Positions 27,817-37,667 are shown, counted from the stretch's first letter. The stretch is 64,000 nucleotides of DNA from Fontibacillus panacisegetis (GCF_900102215.1 NZ_FNBG01000004.1:1-64000); one strand, 5' to 3'. The notes: generated by a model not told the origin, from the sequence alone. Numbers and translations: made by a program.

Positions 27817-29971
27817 TTTCCATCACCCTCTTCCATTCCTTCTCCCATTGTGCATAAGAGATCCTATTGCCGGAGGGAGAATCCCCCCCAGTGTCATCGA
27901 CTATTTCAAGATTCTGATTATAAAAGAAGCTCAGCACCTCTTTCACTTGTTTCGATTTTCCTTCATCAATAGCTTTGCCCACTTGCTCTGACATTCGGAG
28001 CCCTAGTCGTGCGGGATCTATACTATTATTGGAATCATATAGCTCCCAAAGCATGCTATTTCCCCAACCATCCTTTAGCTCCTTGTCTGTAATGTCCTCC
28101 TGCTCGCGGTAGTACACATACCACAGCAACGCCCGAATTTGCAGACGGACATCGTCTTCTGTATTTTCAATCAAGTAACCTCCATTCCTGCTTCCGACCA
28201 CCATTGCATTCATTAGAATCTCGGACATATACTTATTGTCCCAATACCCATGAGTGACCACGTAAGTCTGATTTTCCGATGTAAACGGCATATAGTTATT
28301 GATTGGAAAATATATGAACTGATTGATATTAGGTTTGTAATTTTGCAGCCATGAGCTATAATAATCATTCATTTTACTCAAATGATCCAAAATGACGTTC
28401 ACCGCAGAAGCATTATACGGAGAAGTTACCACGGTAACAGGTAAACCGGAACGCTTCATCTCCTTAAGCTCCCCACCAAACAACGTAATTTTATTATTGA
28501 CAGGTCCCGCGAAGATTTGGCGATCTTCAGAACGTTCGTGTTCCGGTATGCTCGTATACAACGGTGATTTAAACCCGGTTAAGGTTAAGCGAAAATTTGC
28601 TGGGGCTCTGTTATCCATCTCATAATGCACTGGTGCAAGTCTAACATTAGAATGATCTACCTCTTTCACGTACACCGACTGATAACCAGGCAATGGGTAC
28701 CAACCAATATATTGGGGCAAAAATACATTTTCACCCTTCACAAAAGCAGTAAACTCCCCGTTTCCATTTGACCGCATATAGTAATCCATCATCACTCCCG
28801 CATAGTCCATTTCAACTTTTACAGGCCCGCTGATATTCTCATTTAACTTGATGGTTAATTGTTCACCTTGATGCTGAAAAGAAACTCCAACACCGTTTAC
28901 CTTCACCTGGCTTACCGAGAATGCACGATTTAACGTAAAAGGCAGCTCATTTACATGTCCGTCGGTTGGTACATTCAGTTGTATAGTAGCTTTCGTCTCA
29001 AGATAATCATTTTGACTCCTATGCATCGAAACATCGTAATCCGTAATCTCGTAAGTTGGATTCTGAATTGGAGTAAATTGCTCCATCGTCTGGATCGTAG
29101 GATCAGCCAATTTCTCCTTGTACTGCGCATATCTCCCCTGCCATAAACCTCCATAAGGCATGAAGCTCCCGCAGGCAAGCAGTAATGCAGTAATTGCAGT
29201 TCCCCACACGAGAAATAAATGTTTTGTTCGACGAAGACAGTTCAATATCGTAATTCCTGCAACTAACAGTAACAAGGTAAACGCCAGGACAAATAACCGT
29301 GAATACATGAGTTCTTCATCCATCTGCGCAGTCGCCCAAACTTCGTTATCCATTTGTATTGAAATAAATAATTGGCTCAGATGAAACGTCCGCAGAGGGA
29401 ATAAATACATTCTATCAATTAAGAAAATCTCCATAAAAAACGTACCAAACATCCACGCACAAAATCCGATCAAATAAACAATCCGATTTGAAATGCAAAT
29501 GGCAAGCAGAATCGACAAAGCCAATGTAACTGCATATGAAACTTCAAAAGTAGTTGCATAGTACTTACTGAGGGTCAGAGTAACGGAAGCATCTCCACCA
29601 GTTTTTGCTGAATAATAAGCATATATCACGGTAGCAGCGATAGTGAAAAGCGTAAAATACAGCAGGGTTGCCACATATTTTGCCGTTATTTTTGTTGTAT
29701 TAGATAAAGGTATAGCATCGCTCCACTCATAGGTTTTGCGTCTAATATCCCGCCTGATCGCCAATATTCCCATCAGCATGACTAGACCCAGTGACAACGT
29801 ATGAACCAAGGTTAAGGCGTTGTATGACTGTGCATGAAAAACCTGACTTGCATGCGCATCATGTACCACCCAGAGAATCAATACTCCAAACAGCACTAAC
29901 AGGATAAGCAGCCACGGATTACGAAAAATCATTCCCAATTCAAAGCGGAACTGACGTAACCATTTGTTCAT
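27800..29971 (-). CDS. Large ABC-type permease with M1-like extracellular domain
   Basis: This protein of about 723 residues has six or seven membrane helices in the first 270 residues (FRNPWLLILLV first) and a large C-terminal extracellular region. That region resembles the fold of M1 metallopeptidases as seen in a family of permease/aminopeptidase fusions, but no HExxH zinc motif is present, so it should not be a peptidase. The start at 29971 (MNKWLRQ) fits better than 29980. It is coupled to the ATPase gene upstream. The likely role is export or membrane relief; the substrate is unknown. Confidence 0.7.
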   Translation of the reverse strand: MNKWLRQFRFELGMIFRNPWLLILLVLFGVLILWVVHDAHASQVFHAQSYNALTLVHTLSLGLVMLMGILAIRRDIRRKTYEWSDAIPLSNTTKITAKYVATLLYFTLFTIAATVIYAYYSAKTGGDASVTLTLSKYYATTFEVSYAVTLALSILLAICISNRIVYLIGFCAWMFGTFFMEIFLIDRMYLFPLRTFHLSQLFISIQMDNEVWATAQMDEELMYSRLFVLAFTLLLLVAGITILNCLRRTKHLFLVWGTAITALLLACGSFMPYGGLWQGRYAQYKEKLADPTIQTMEQFTPIQNPTYEITDYDVSMHRSQNDYLETKATIQLNVPTDGHVNELPFTLNRAFSVSQVKVNGVGVSFQHQGEQLTIKLNENISGPVKVEMDYAGVMMDYYMRSNGNGEFTAFVKGENVFLPQYIGWYPLPGYQSVYVKEVDHSNVRLAPVHYEMDNRAPANFRLTLTGFKSPLYTSIPEHERSEDRQIFAGPVNNKITLFGGELKEMKRSGLPVTVVTSPYNASAVNVILDHLSKMNDYYSSWLQNYKPNINQFIYFPINNYMPFTSENQTYVVTHGYWDNKYMSEILMNAMVVGSRNGGYLIENTEDDVRLQIRALLWYVYYREQEDITDKELKDGWGNSMLWELYDSNNSIDPARLGLRMSEQVGKAIDEGKSKQVKEVLSFFYNQNLEIVDDTGGDSPSGNRISYAQWEKEWKRVMESESGS

Positions 29972-30864
29972 GTCCAACAATCCTCCTCAAGACTGGACCG
30001 AAGCAATACCATATACCCGTCCTCTAACGTTGGGCTTACGGAAATGGCATCAATCCCATGCGGCGGCTCCTCCCCTATAATCCGACACAGCAATCCGTCA
30101 TCCGTTCGTCTGGTCGAAACGATAGACATGGGATCAAGTCCAGCATATTCCTGATCTGTTACAATCCCTTCCCAGACTTGGCCTTCACCGCGCTTTTGCA
30201 AATCCGGCAATTGTCCAGACAGCTTAACCCTGCCCTTGTCCAGAACCGCAATTTGCCTGCAATTACTCTCAATATCTGCAACGATATGTGTTGATAGCAG
30301 AACAATCCGTCCAAGACTAAACCTTGTGAGCGAATTACGGAACCGCACGCGTTCCTCTGGGTCGAGTCCGGCTGTCGGTTCATCCACAATGAGTACGGAG
30401 GGTGAGCCTGTAAGCGCCTGTGCAATACCCAGTCTGCGCTTCATTCCACCGGAATACGTACGAACCTTCTTGTCTGCCTTATCCGTCAGGTTAACCTCTT
30501 CTAATAATCGTTCTACTTCCGTTTTGCGCATTTTACTGTCTTTGATCCCTTTCATTGTTGCAACATAATCCAGATATTCTCTTCCCGTCAGTTGAGGATA
30601 TACCTGAAACTGCTGAGGCAGATATCCAAGCAATTGGCGAATCTCCTCTGCTTTGCTAAGCGGTATTCCATGGATATATGCCTCTCCAATAGTTGGCGTT
30701 ACTAGAGTAGCCAAAATACGCATCAGCGAAGATTTTCCAGCTCCATTAGGGCCGAGCAATCCGATCATACCTTCATTCAGAGTTAAATTAACATCCTGAA
30801 GCGCCCAGCTTCCACGTCGATATTTTTTAGATAACTGGTCTATTTGAATCATATCCATCCTCAT
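29968..30864 (-). CDS. ABC transporter ATP-binding protein (first gene of ECF operon)
   Basis: This 298-residue ATPase has Walker A GPNGAGKSS, signature SGGMKRRL and Walker B VLIVDEPTAGLD. It shares about the same C-terminal extension as the last gene of the operon, which suggests an ancient duplication. It overlaps the permease start by a few nt. With that permease it forms the first transporter of the operon. Confidence 0.85.
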   Translation of the reverse strand: MRMDMIQIDQLSKKYRRGSWALQDVNLTLNEGMIGLLGPNGAGKSSLMRILATLVTPTIGEAYIHGIPLSKAEEIRQLLGYLPQQFQVYPQLTGREYLDYVATMKGIKDSKMRKTEVERLLEEVNLTDKADKKVRTYSGGMKRRLGIAQALTGSPSVLIVDEPTAGLDPEERVRFRNSLTRFSLGRIVLLSTHIVADIESNCRQIAVLDKGRVKLSGQLPDLQKRGEGQVWEGIVTDQEYAGLDPMSIVSTRRTDDGLLCRIIGEEPPHGIDAISVSPTLEDGYMVLLRSSLEEDCWT

Positions 30865-30959
30865 TCCCTATCGTTTTGGCAACTCCGCGCGAAATCTATC
30901 TGTAGCTATAACGGGATACCCTGAAAAAAAGTTAATGTTAAACTCTGCCTTTTTTTGAA

Positions 30960-30990
30960 ATAAGAAAGACGCCTTATGGCGTCTCTGATA
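30960..30990 (-). terminator. Terminator of the def-deoC operon
   Basis: AGACGCC pairs with GGCGTCT over a 4-nt loop and is followed on the minus strand by TTCTTATTTC. It lies about 100 nt after deoC. Confidence 0.65.
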
Positions 30991-31088
30991 AGAAGTAATT
31001 TAAGCTGTTGGGCGCTGCCTTAGTGCTTCTGGTGCTTAATCAACGTTACTTTTGATGTTGATTCGAGCTAATCAGTGCTTCTAAAACT

Positions 31089-31778
31089 TTAATAATCGCT
31101 TTTTCCGCTTAAGCCTTGTGCAATAGCAACTCCTGCACTAGTGCCAAGCCGTGTTGCTCCTGCCTCGATCATTGCTTCAGCATCGGCAAGAGATCTCACA
31201 CCGCCTGAAGCCTTAACACCGATGCCCGGTCCAACAGTCTTCGCCATCAAAGCTACAGCCTCTACTGTTGCTCCGCCTGTAGAGAAACCCGTTGATGTCT
31301 TCACAAAATCAACACCAGCGGATACCGCAAGGCGACAAGCCCGAACGATTTCGTCAGGAGTCAGCAAGCAGGTCTCGATGATCACCTTAACCAACGCTTT
31401 TCCAGCTGCAGTCTGAACCACGCCGACCATGTCACGAACGACCAAATCATCATTTCCATCTTTAAGAGCTCCGATATTAATAACCATATCGATCTCGTCT
31501 GCACCGTCTTGAATAGCCTGCGTGCTTTCGAATGCCTTAACTTCAGGAGCCGATGCCCCAAGAGGAAAACCGATTACGGTGCATACTTTCACCTTGGAGT
31601 TGGAGGCACTCCTTAGCACCTCGGATGCAGTTTTAACCCAAACCGGATTTACACATACCGAAGCAAACTGATATTCCTTTGCTTCCTCCACAAGCTTTAA
31701 AATACTCTCTTTATTAGCATCCGCCTTAAGCAATGTGTGATCAATTCTGGAAATGATTGATTTTGCAGTCATGGACAT
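31089..31778 (-). CDS. deoC: Deoxyribose-phosphate aldolase
   Basis: Class I aldolase of 229 residues that cleaves 2-deoxyribose-5-phosphate to glyceraldehyde-3-phosphate and acetaldehyde. The Schiff-base lysine is in [10 protein letters not shown] (about 158), with IDHTLLK near the N-terminus and VKASGGVRS near 190. It is 12 nt after the peptide deformylase gene, in one operon. Confidence 0.95.
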   Translation of the reverse strand: MSMTAKSIISRIDHTLLKADANKESILKLVEEAKEYQFASVCVNPVWVKTASEVLRSASNSKVKVCTVIGFPLGASAPEVKAFESTQAIQDGADEIDMVINIGALKDGNDDLVVRDMVGVVQTAAGKALVKVIIETCLLTPDEIVRACRLAVSAGVDFVKTSTGFSTGGATVEAVALMAKTVGPGIGVKASGGVRSLADAEAMIEAGATRLGTSAGVAIAQGLSGKSDY

Positions 31779-31790
31779 ATTCCCCCGTTC

Positions 31791-32402
31791 TTAATACAAG
31801 CTTGAAATTTGCACGCCTTCTGGAAGCTTAAAAGGATGATCTTTATTAATTCTGTCATAAAACATAATGCCATTTAAATGATCTAGCTCATGTTGCATTA
31901 CGATAGCATCAAAGCCTTTGAAGCGCAGCTTTAATTCATTACCTTCAGTGTCATAGGCTTTAATCTGTACCTTCTCATACCTGGGCACAAATCCCTGTAC
32001 ATCACGATCGACAGATAAACAGCCTTCACTTTCAGGCAAATACACCATAGCTGTTGAATGACTTATAATTTTCGGATTGAATAAAGCATATTCCCGGTTG
32101 CGTCCTTGCTCATCGCCAAGTAAAGCAGCAAACATCCGCTTGTTAAGTCCAATTTGATTCGCCGACAGCCCTACCCCGGCTCTCAGCTTGTATTTTTTTG
32201 ACATTTTCGGGTCCTGACTATTTTTCAAAAACATCATCATAGAGGCCATTTCTTCCCGATCTTCCTGACTCGGCGGTACGTTTACAGGCGCTGTTACTAC
32301 TCTCAGAATATCGTCGCCTTCCCTAACGATATCATCCATAGTTATTATATAATCGCTGTTGAATTTACTCATAGAAGTATAACTCATCCACCTTTTTGGC
32401 AT
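31791..32402 (-). CDS. def: Peptide deformylase
   Basis: Removes the formyl group from new proteins' N-terminal methionine. The three metal-site motifs are seen as GVGLSANQIG, EGCLS and QHELDHLNG. The enzyme belongs to the type 2 (Gram-positive) group, and 203 residues fits. The true start is uncertain: ATG at 32402 has no clear site, while ATGs at 32387 and 32372 follow AAAGGTGG at poor distances. 32372 is the better guess if a short N-terminus is expected. Confidence 0.92.
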   Translation of the reverse strand: MPKRWMSYTSMSKFNSDYIITMDDIVREGDDILRVVTAPVNVPPSQEDREEMASMMMFLKNSQDPKMSKKYKLRAGVGLSANQIGLNKRMFAALLGDEQGRNREYALFNPKIISHSTAMVYLPESEGCLSVDRDVQGFVPRYEKVQIKAYDTEGNELKLRFKGFDAIVMQHELDHLNGIMFYDRINKDHPFKLPEGVQISSLY

Positions 32403-32412
32403 TTTGATTGCA

Positions 32413-32772
32413 TTACCGATCTTTCTTCATACTCCATAAAATATCCTTCTGATACCCTGCTGTTTCCTGCAGCTGTTCAAGTCGTTCATCCTCTGGATAA
32501 TGACGTTCCAAGTATACCATAAATGCCTGGCGAAGCTTTATATCATAATCCAATTTATTGAGCTCTTTTGGGTATTTTTCAAGGCGTTGAAGTGATCGCT
32601 CCCATCTCTTAATATCATTGAATGTAGAGCGTCCTCTTCGCGTTCGACTTGCTAATCCCTCAAGCTCCTCGTACGCATCTCGGATCTGAGCCGACTTTTT
32701 TTGCTTTTTGTTAAACAAGACAAGCAAAATTATGAATGCACAGAGCAATATCCAGATTTTTAATTGGTCCAT
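32413..32772 (-). CDS. Membrane-anchored protein of unknown function (119 aa)
   Basis: This 119-residue protein starts with one hydrophobic helix (about 5-21) followed by a charged, mainly helical cytosolic part. It is 10 nt upstream of def, in the same operon. No family was recognised. Confidence 0.6.
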   Translation of the reverse strand: MDQLKIWILLCAFIILLVLFNKKQKKSAQIRDAYEELEGLASRTRRGRSTFNDIKRWERSLQRLEKYPKELNKLDYDIKLRQAFMVYLERHYPEDERLEQLQETAGYQKDILWSMKKDR

Positions 32773-32798
32773 TTTCCTACTGACCTCGCTTAAACATA

Positions 32799-32832
32799 TT
32801 AAAAGCTCCTATCCATTTAAGCTAGGAGCTTC
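32799..32832 (-). terminator. Terminator of the YqkE-like gene
   Basis: AAGCTCCTA pairs with TAGGAGCTT with a loop of about 11 nt and is followed by TTAATATG on the minus strand. Confidence 0.7.
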
Positions 32833-32857
32833 ATTACAATTATACATATGTTACTTT

Positions 32858-33115
32858 CTATTTGTATTTATGCCAATCCAGATCACTTTTACTTAACAAA
32901 TGTTCAAAATCGTTATCCAATCGCTTTTGCTCCGCCTTGCGAGCTTCCTCTGCTTTAAGCTGCTCAGCCTCACGGCGCTCCTGTTCTTCCTTCTTCAATT
33001 CGTTAGCCTGTTCCTTTAGTTTGGCTATCGTATCTGCACCTAGCAAGTCCTTCAGAGTAGCCGGTTTATCACTAACCTCAGCCTTTGGAACGCTCCGACC
33101 TTTCTTTTTTGCCAT
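32858..33115 (-). CDS. YqkE-like charged protein (DUF3886)
   Basis: This 85-residue protein is almost entirely charged: a basic N-terminus (MAKKKGR), a long Lys/Glu/Ala coiled coil at about 30-65 and the C-terminal LLSKSDLDWHKYK. This pattern matches the YqkE/DUF3886 family of Bacillales. The function is unknown. Confidence 0.75.
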   Translation of the reverse strand: MAKKKGRSVPKAEVSDKPATLKDLLGADTIAKLKEQANELKKEEQERREAEQLKAEEARKAEQKRLDNDFEHLLSKSDLDWHKYK

Positions 33116-33166
33116 AGTGTCTCACCTCGATTTCAAGCCTAAAGTATCACAGAGTAAAAAATATTG

Positions 33167-33733
33167 TCAACTATAATAGGATAGTCCTTTAAGAAAAAGC
33201 TCCAAATTATACTCAAGGCTCTCTTGCAGATCCAGAGGGATTCTGAACCCGCCTTGCCGCTCCAAGGTAGCAAAGCCGTGCACAAGGCTTCTAAGTCCCC
33301 GAATCGTATGCAGTGCCTGCTTCTGGGGTAAATGATAGCTTTGCAGCAAGTCCATTACCAAGCTTACAATACGATAGCTAGCCTCATTGATCTCCGCATC
33401 TTCACCTTCAGGTGCAAACTGAGTTGCTTCATAAAGTCCAGGGTGCTCGCGAGCATATGAAATATAAGATATCGCAAAATCGTGAATAGCAGCCTCTCCG
33501 TTCTTTCCTTTTACAGCTTGAGCGATATAATGGTGTAATTCATCCATTGCATAAATCGCCAGCTTCTTTTTAAGCTCATCGAGACCGCTTATATGATTGT
33601 AAAGAGAGGGAGATTTAATACCCAGCTCTTTAGCGACAGAAGCAATCGTCACCGCACCTGCCCCATGTTGATCAGCAATGTTAATTACTACCTTCATCAC
33701 TATATGAATATCAATCCCTGCTCTTGGCGACAT
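33167..33733 (-). CDS. TetR/AcrR-family regulator with WHG-type C-terminus
   Basis: This 188-residue repressor has an N-terminal helix-turn-helix (GAVTIASVAKELGIKSPSLYNHI, about 24-46) and a C-terminal ligand domain of the WHG type. It lies 49 nt after the MBL hydrolase gene on the same strand, with a double palindrome upstream of the pair, so it probably represses its own operon. The ligand is unknown. Confidence 0.83.
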   Translation of the reverse strand: MSPRAGIDIHIVMKVVINIADQHGAGAVTIASVAKELGIKSPSLYNHISGLDELKKKLAIYAMDELHHYIAQAVKGKNGEAAIHDFAISYISYAREHPGLYEATQFAPEGEDAEINEASYRIVSLVMDLLQSYHLPQKQALHTIRGLRSLVHGFATLERQGGFRIPLDLQESLEYNLELFLKGLSYYS

Positions 33734-33782
33734 GAAGTAAACCTCCTCCTCCTAGTGGTTAGATAAACTGTTGTTAATCATA

Positions 33783-34502
33783 TCATTTCCCGTTCAATTT
33801 CCTATCGGCTTTATCTATCGCATTCATCATAATTTCAAGTGGATTATCTATCATTTCACCATGTCCAACAGCCAAAAGTGTAGGCTTTAGATTAGCGAGA
33901 CGTTTTGCGCTGCACAATGCCTTCTCTTTGTTCCAGGTTGCTAGAGCAGGAAAAGGAAACCGTAGTGACATTACCCCGCTAACAGCGACACCACCTCGAA
34001 CTTGAAAAGCATCCCCTGCTATTAGCGCTCCACTTCGGGTATCCATTAGCGAAATGGAACCTGGCGTATGTCCTGGAGTAGATATTACCCGCAGTGAACC
34101 TACAAGGTCTCCGTCTTCAAGCAGCACATCCGCTCTGGTACATATTTTTTTAGGGATATCTCCGCGAATTGGAGATTGCGGTTCATCTATATCCAGTGAT
34201 ACATCTCCACGAAGCAAACGGTCATCACGGGACGATATGAAAACAGTGGCCTCGGGATAAGCTGATTTCAAGATATCAAGCGCACCTACATGATCTCCAT
34301 GAGCATGCGTTAGAATAATTCGTGTTAACGGCTTTGAACCCTCTTTATCATCAATAGCATCCATAATTCCTTTTGCACTGATAGCCAACCCGGCATCAAT
34401 AAGTGTAACTCCCTCATCTTCTTCAACTAAGTAACAATTGACTGGAAACAGCCTTGGCATAGTCGTCAATTGTGACAGCTTTCCTTTACGAATAATTCTC
34501 AT
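33783..34502 (-). CDS. Metallo-beta-lactamase fold hydrolase
   Basis: This 239-residue MBL hydrolase has motif LTHAHGDHVGAL plus the further ligand motifs STPGHTPG, IAGDA and VGHGE. It belongs to the glyoxalase II/lactonase-like group. The start follows GAGGGGAAG. It shares an operon with the TetR gene, which suggests it acts on the TetR ligand or a related compound; that is an inference. Confidence 0.82.
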   Translation of the reverse strand: MRIIRKGKLSQLTTMPRLFPVNCYLVEEDEGVTLIDAGLAISAKGIMDAIDDKEGSKPLTRIILTHAHGDHVGALDILKSAYPEATVFISSRDDRLLRGDVSLDIDEPQSPIRGDIPKKICTRADVLLEDGDLVGSLRVISTPGHTPGSISLMDTRSGALIAGDAFQVRGGVAVSGVMSLRFPFPALATWNKEKALCSAKRLANLKPTLLAVGHGEMIDNPLEIMMNAIDKADRKLNGK

Positions 34503-34521
34503 ATGGGACTTCCCCTCTTTT

Positions 34522-34563
34522 AACTAATGGTATTAGTTAAATAATAAACTAATACCATTAGTT
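34522..34563. promoter_or_regulatory. Double TetR operator upstream of the hydrolase-TetR operon
   Basis: Two 17-bp sites, AACTAATGGTATTAGTT and AACTAATACCATTAGTT, are reverse complements of each other and each is itself palindromic (AACTAAT-N3-ATTAGTT). Their centres are 25 bp apart. They begin 20 bp upstream of the hydrolase start. Binding of the operon's TetR is inferred from position. Confidence 0.75.
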
Positions 34564-34584
34564 TTTCAACCTTTGTATGTAAAT

Positions 34585-34625
34585 AAAGATGGAATAGTCA
34601 TTATCAACTACCCCATCTTTTTTAT
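34585..34625 (-). terminator. Terminator of the MMPL gene
   Basis: AAAGATGG pairs with CCATCTTT over a loop of about 18 nt, with T-runs on both sides. It lies downstream of the MMPL transporter stop. Confidence 0.65.
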
Positions 34626-34657
34626 TGCAAACTTTATTCCGTTATTTACTTAGTGTC

Positions 34658-36886
34658 TCAACCCGATAATGATTTTTTACCACTAGCCTTTTCCATATGA
34701 CGTCCTGGCCAGAATGCCCATTTACCAAGCAGCATCGTGATCGCTGGAACTAGGAATGGTCTTACGACAAAGGTATCAAGAAGCACGCCGATTGCCGTAA
34801 TGATCCCGAACTGTACCAGAACTTGAATTGGCAGAGTAGCCAGTACAGCGAACGTCCCTGCGAGAATCAGGCCAGCCGATGTAATAACCCCGCCAGTCTC
34901 TGTTACCCCTTCCTGAATCGCCTGCTTCAGAGGCATCTCTTTTCTTTTCTTCCAAATGCTTGAGATCAGGAAGATGTTATAATCCTCGCCGAGCGCTACA
35001 AGGAACACGAAAGCATAGACAGGGATCAAGCCCTGAATAGCAGCATCTCCCATAAAATCATGAATGACGATCCAGCCTAGACCGAGCGCTGAAAAATAAG
35101 ATAATACAACGGTCAAAATCAAGTAAATCATCGCAACGATTGATCTCAGATAAACTAACAGCAACAGCCCAATGAGTCCGATAACGATCGGAATAATGAC
35201 CTTCGCATCTCTGCTATCCGTCATTTCAGTATCATATTGAGTTGCCGTCTGACCACTGATCCATACTTTATTTTCTGGAGAAGAAACACCCGCGTCTTGC
35301 AGCGATTTTTCTGCCTCTGCTCGAATATCAGGAATATGATTCATTGCTTCATTCGTGTAAGGGTTAATATTAAACTCTAAATCTATTGCCTGGATGTTAG
35401 TATTCGTTGCCCCTTGTGCAGGGTCAGACACTTTGCTAATGTACGGAAGATCCTTGAAGCTGTCCTGTAATGCTACCTCTTTCCCTTCGGTATCTACCAT
35501 CAATTTGACTGGCGCAAGCTCTCCAGGTGTGAATTTTTCTCCAATTACAGCAAAGCCCTCACGGGATGGAGTGTCCTCAGGAAACGAAGATAACAGGTCA
35601 ACCGTATATTCAATTCTTGTAGCGTTAAGAGCCAAGGCCCCAAGTATAACGACCGTAATGGATACGACGGCCCATGGTCTTTTCGTTACGACCCGACCAA
35701 TCCAGCCTCCAATAGGTTTTTTATTCGTTGCTTTGAGCTTCTTGCCTTTCTTTCTTGCACGTTCCTCCTGCATTTCTGGTGTTCGCGGAACGAACGGATA
35801 GAATGAAGCCCGGCCCAAAATAGCAAGCAACGCAGGAACCAGTGTTAAGCTGGCAAATGCCATGATCAGGATCGACAAGCTAAATGGAACGGCAAAACGA
35901 TGCAGCGCCCCATATTCAGCTACCAATAGAACAAGCAGCGCGATAACGACTGTAAATCCACTCATTGCAATGGCGCCTGACGAGTCCTTCAAGGATTTAA
36001 GCAGCGCTTTAGCTTTGCTGCTCTCTTCCGTCAAATACTGGCGGAAATGCGAAATCAAGAACAGGCAATAATCCGTTCCTGCACCAAACAGCAATACGGT
36101 CATAATCGAAATAGCTTGAGAGTCAAATGTAATCCAGCCCAGCTCGGCCATTTTGCCCAAAATGGGACTCGATACCCCATAAGCGAAGCCTACTGCAATA
36201 ATCGGAATAATAGCCAAAATTGGCGAACGGTAAATCAACAGCAGCAATATTAGAACAATAAGAACCGTGGCAATCATCAGGGATACGTCTGCTTGGGAGA
36301 ATAACCCGACAGCATCGATAGATATTCCTGCCGGACCAGATACTCTGGCCGATATTTCATTTACGTCTCCTTGTTTTACAGCAAAAGGATCATAGCCGAA
36401 TAAAACCTCGGCTTGTTTTCTTATCTCTTCTACTCCCGATTCCATAATTTCGGAATCTGAAGTTTTTTCAAAGAAAAACGGCAGTACAAACGCAGTACCA
36501 TCCTCTGATGCCTCCGCCTTCAGTGCAGGCAATGGTATGCGATCAAATGGCGGCACCAATTCTTGACCTCCCACCGGATTTTCCGTGAAATAAGCGGTCA
36601 GCTTTTGGATATTGCCAAAATCTTCATCATTAAGCCCACCCTCTCTATTCCAGACCAGCAGAGCAGGTATGCCGCTATCATTTGGAAACTCTTGCTCAGC
36701 CAGCAGGCTGGCTTGAACAGAAGGCTTGTCGTTACTTAAGTTAGGCGCATTATTTTGTTCCATTAATTTTACGCCTGGCCAAACGATGCTAAGCACAGCT
36801 GCAAGCAAAATCCAAACGAGCAGCGTAATCCATTTTGTTCTTTTTCCAGCAACTAAGCGGCCCATTCGTTCAAAAAATATCTCCAT
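34658..36886 (-). CDS. MMPL-family RND-type exporter
   Basis: This 742-residue membrane protein with 12 predicted helices has the two-repeat structure of MMPL transporters: a first helix, an extracytoplasmic domain at about 40-190, five helices, then the second half with another domain at about 430-560. Motifs such as GAGTDYCLFLISHFRQ and GEDYNIFLIS mark the proton-relay helices. Family members export lipids or drugs. The divergent TetR gene is its likely repressor. Confidence 0.88.
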   Translation of the reverse strand: MEIFFERMGRLVAGKRTKWITLLVWILLAAVLSIVWPGVKLMEQNNAPNLSNDKPSVQASLLAEQEFPNDSGIPALLVWNREGGLNDEDFGNIQKLTAYFTENPVGGQELVPPFDRIPLPALKAEASEDGTAFVLPFFFEKTSDSEIMESGVEEIRKQAEVLFGYDPFAVKQGDVNEISARVSGPAGISIDAVGLFSQADVSLMIATVLIVLILLLLIYRSPILAIIPIIAVGFAYGVSSPILGKMAELGWITFDSQAISIMTVLLFGAGTDYCLFLISHFRQYLTEESSKAKALLKSLKDSSGAIAMSGFTVVIALLVLLVAEYGALHRFAVPFSLSILIMAFASLTLVPALLAILGRASFYPFVPRTPEMQEERARKKGKKLKATNKKPIGGWIGRVVTKRPWAVVSITVVILGALALNATRIEYTVDLLSSFPEDTPSREGFAVIGEKFTPGELAPVKLMVDTEGKEVALQDSFKDLPYISKVSDPAQGATNTNIQAIDLEFNINPYTNEAMNHIPDIRAEAEKSLQDAGVSSPENKVWISGQTATQYDTEMTDSRDAKVIIPIVIGLIGLLLLVYLRSIVAMIYLILTVVLSYFSALGLGWIVIHDFMGDAAIQGLIPVYAFVFLVALGEDYNIFLISSIWKKRKEMPLKQAIQEGVTETGGVITSAGLILAGTFAVLATLPIQVLVQFGIITAIGVLLDTFVVRPFLVPAITMLLGKWAFWPGRHMEKASGKKSLSG

Positions 36887-36925
36887 TCACTCCTCCATCC
36901 CCCGGTTCTCATTTAAATTTCTCTG

Positions 36926-36937
36926 TGACATTTGTCA
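36926..36937. promoter_or_regulatory. Candidate operator TGACATTTGTCA
   Basis: A perfect palindrome (TGACA-TT-TGTCA) lies between the divergent MMPL and TetR genes, 40 nt upstream of the exporter start. It is a plausible TetR site, but short. Confidence 0.4.
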
Positions 36938-37046
36938 TATTAATTATATATACTGGAAGGTTAATTATCAATATTTTTTGAATTAAATTTTCTTCAACAA
37001 TTTGCTTATGGTATAATCATTGCTCAGAATAAGGTGTTGAGGTGAT

Positions 37047-37667
37047 ATGATGAACACACCGAACAAAAAACCGCTTGGTCGCCCCGTTCTGCAGCATGAC
37101 AGCATGCCAACTCATAAACAAATTCTTGTCACAGCTTCCCTTCTTTTTATGGAAAAAGGCTACGACGCTGTCTCCATGAACGAGGTTGCTGAGCACTGCG
37201 GCGTTACTAAAGCAACGATCTACTACTACTACCCAACCAAAAATGATTTATTTGTCTCGTCTATGGTTGAAACTTTAGTCCAGGTTAAGAACCGTATCCA
37301 GGATATTCTCGATCAATCAGGGTCTTTTAAGGAACGACTGACTTTGATTACGGAGAAGTATTTAAAAATACCTCAGGTTCATGTGAACGGTATGTTTGAG
37401 AAGGTCAAGCACCACCTTACACCTGAACAGCAGCAACAGTTAATCCAAAGTGAAAATGCTCTCTATGACACTCTTCAGGTTGGCTTTGATCAGGCAGTTG
37501 CAAACCATGAAATTTATTGTGAGGATACCAAGATCACTGCATATATTTATGTAGCAATGCTGAGAGCCGGGCAGCGCCAATATGATGTCGATCAGAAGCT
37601 TTTTACCACTGAACAGGAAGCTGCCGCAACCATCGTCTCCTTTCTGTGGAGAGGTATTCATACGTAA
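37047..37667 (+). CDS. TetR/AcrR-family regulator of the MMPL exporter
   Basis: This 206-residue regulator has helix-turn-helix SMNEVAEHCGVTKATIYYYY at about 44-63. The start can be ATG 47 or 50 (ATGATG) after GAGGTG. It is divergent from the exporter with 160 bp between them, the usual arrangement for a local repressor. The C-terminal domain binds an unknown ligand. Confidence 0.85.
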   Translation: MMNTPNKKPLGRPVLQHDSMPTHKQILVTASLLFMEKGYDAVSMNEVAEHCGVTKATIYYYYPTKNDLFVSSMVETLVQVKNRIQDILDQSGSFKERLTLITEKYLKIPQVHVNGMFEKVKHHLTPEQQQQLIQSENALYDTLQVGFDQAVANHEIYCEDTKITAYIYVAMLRAGQRQYDVDQKLFTTEQEAAATIVSFLWRGIHT

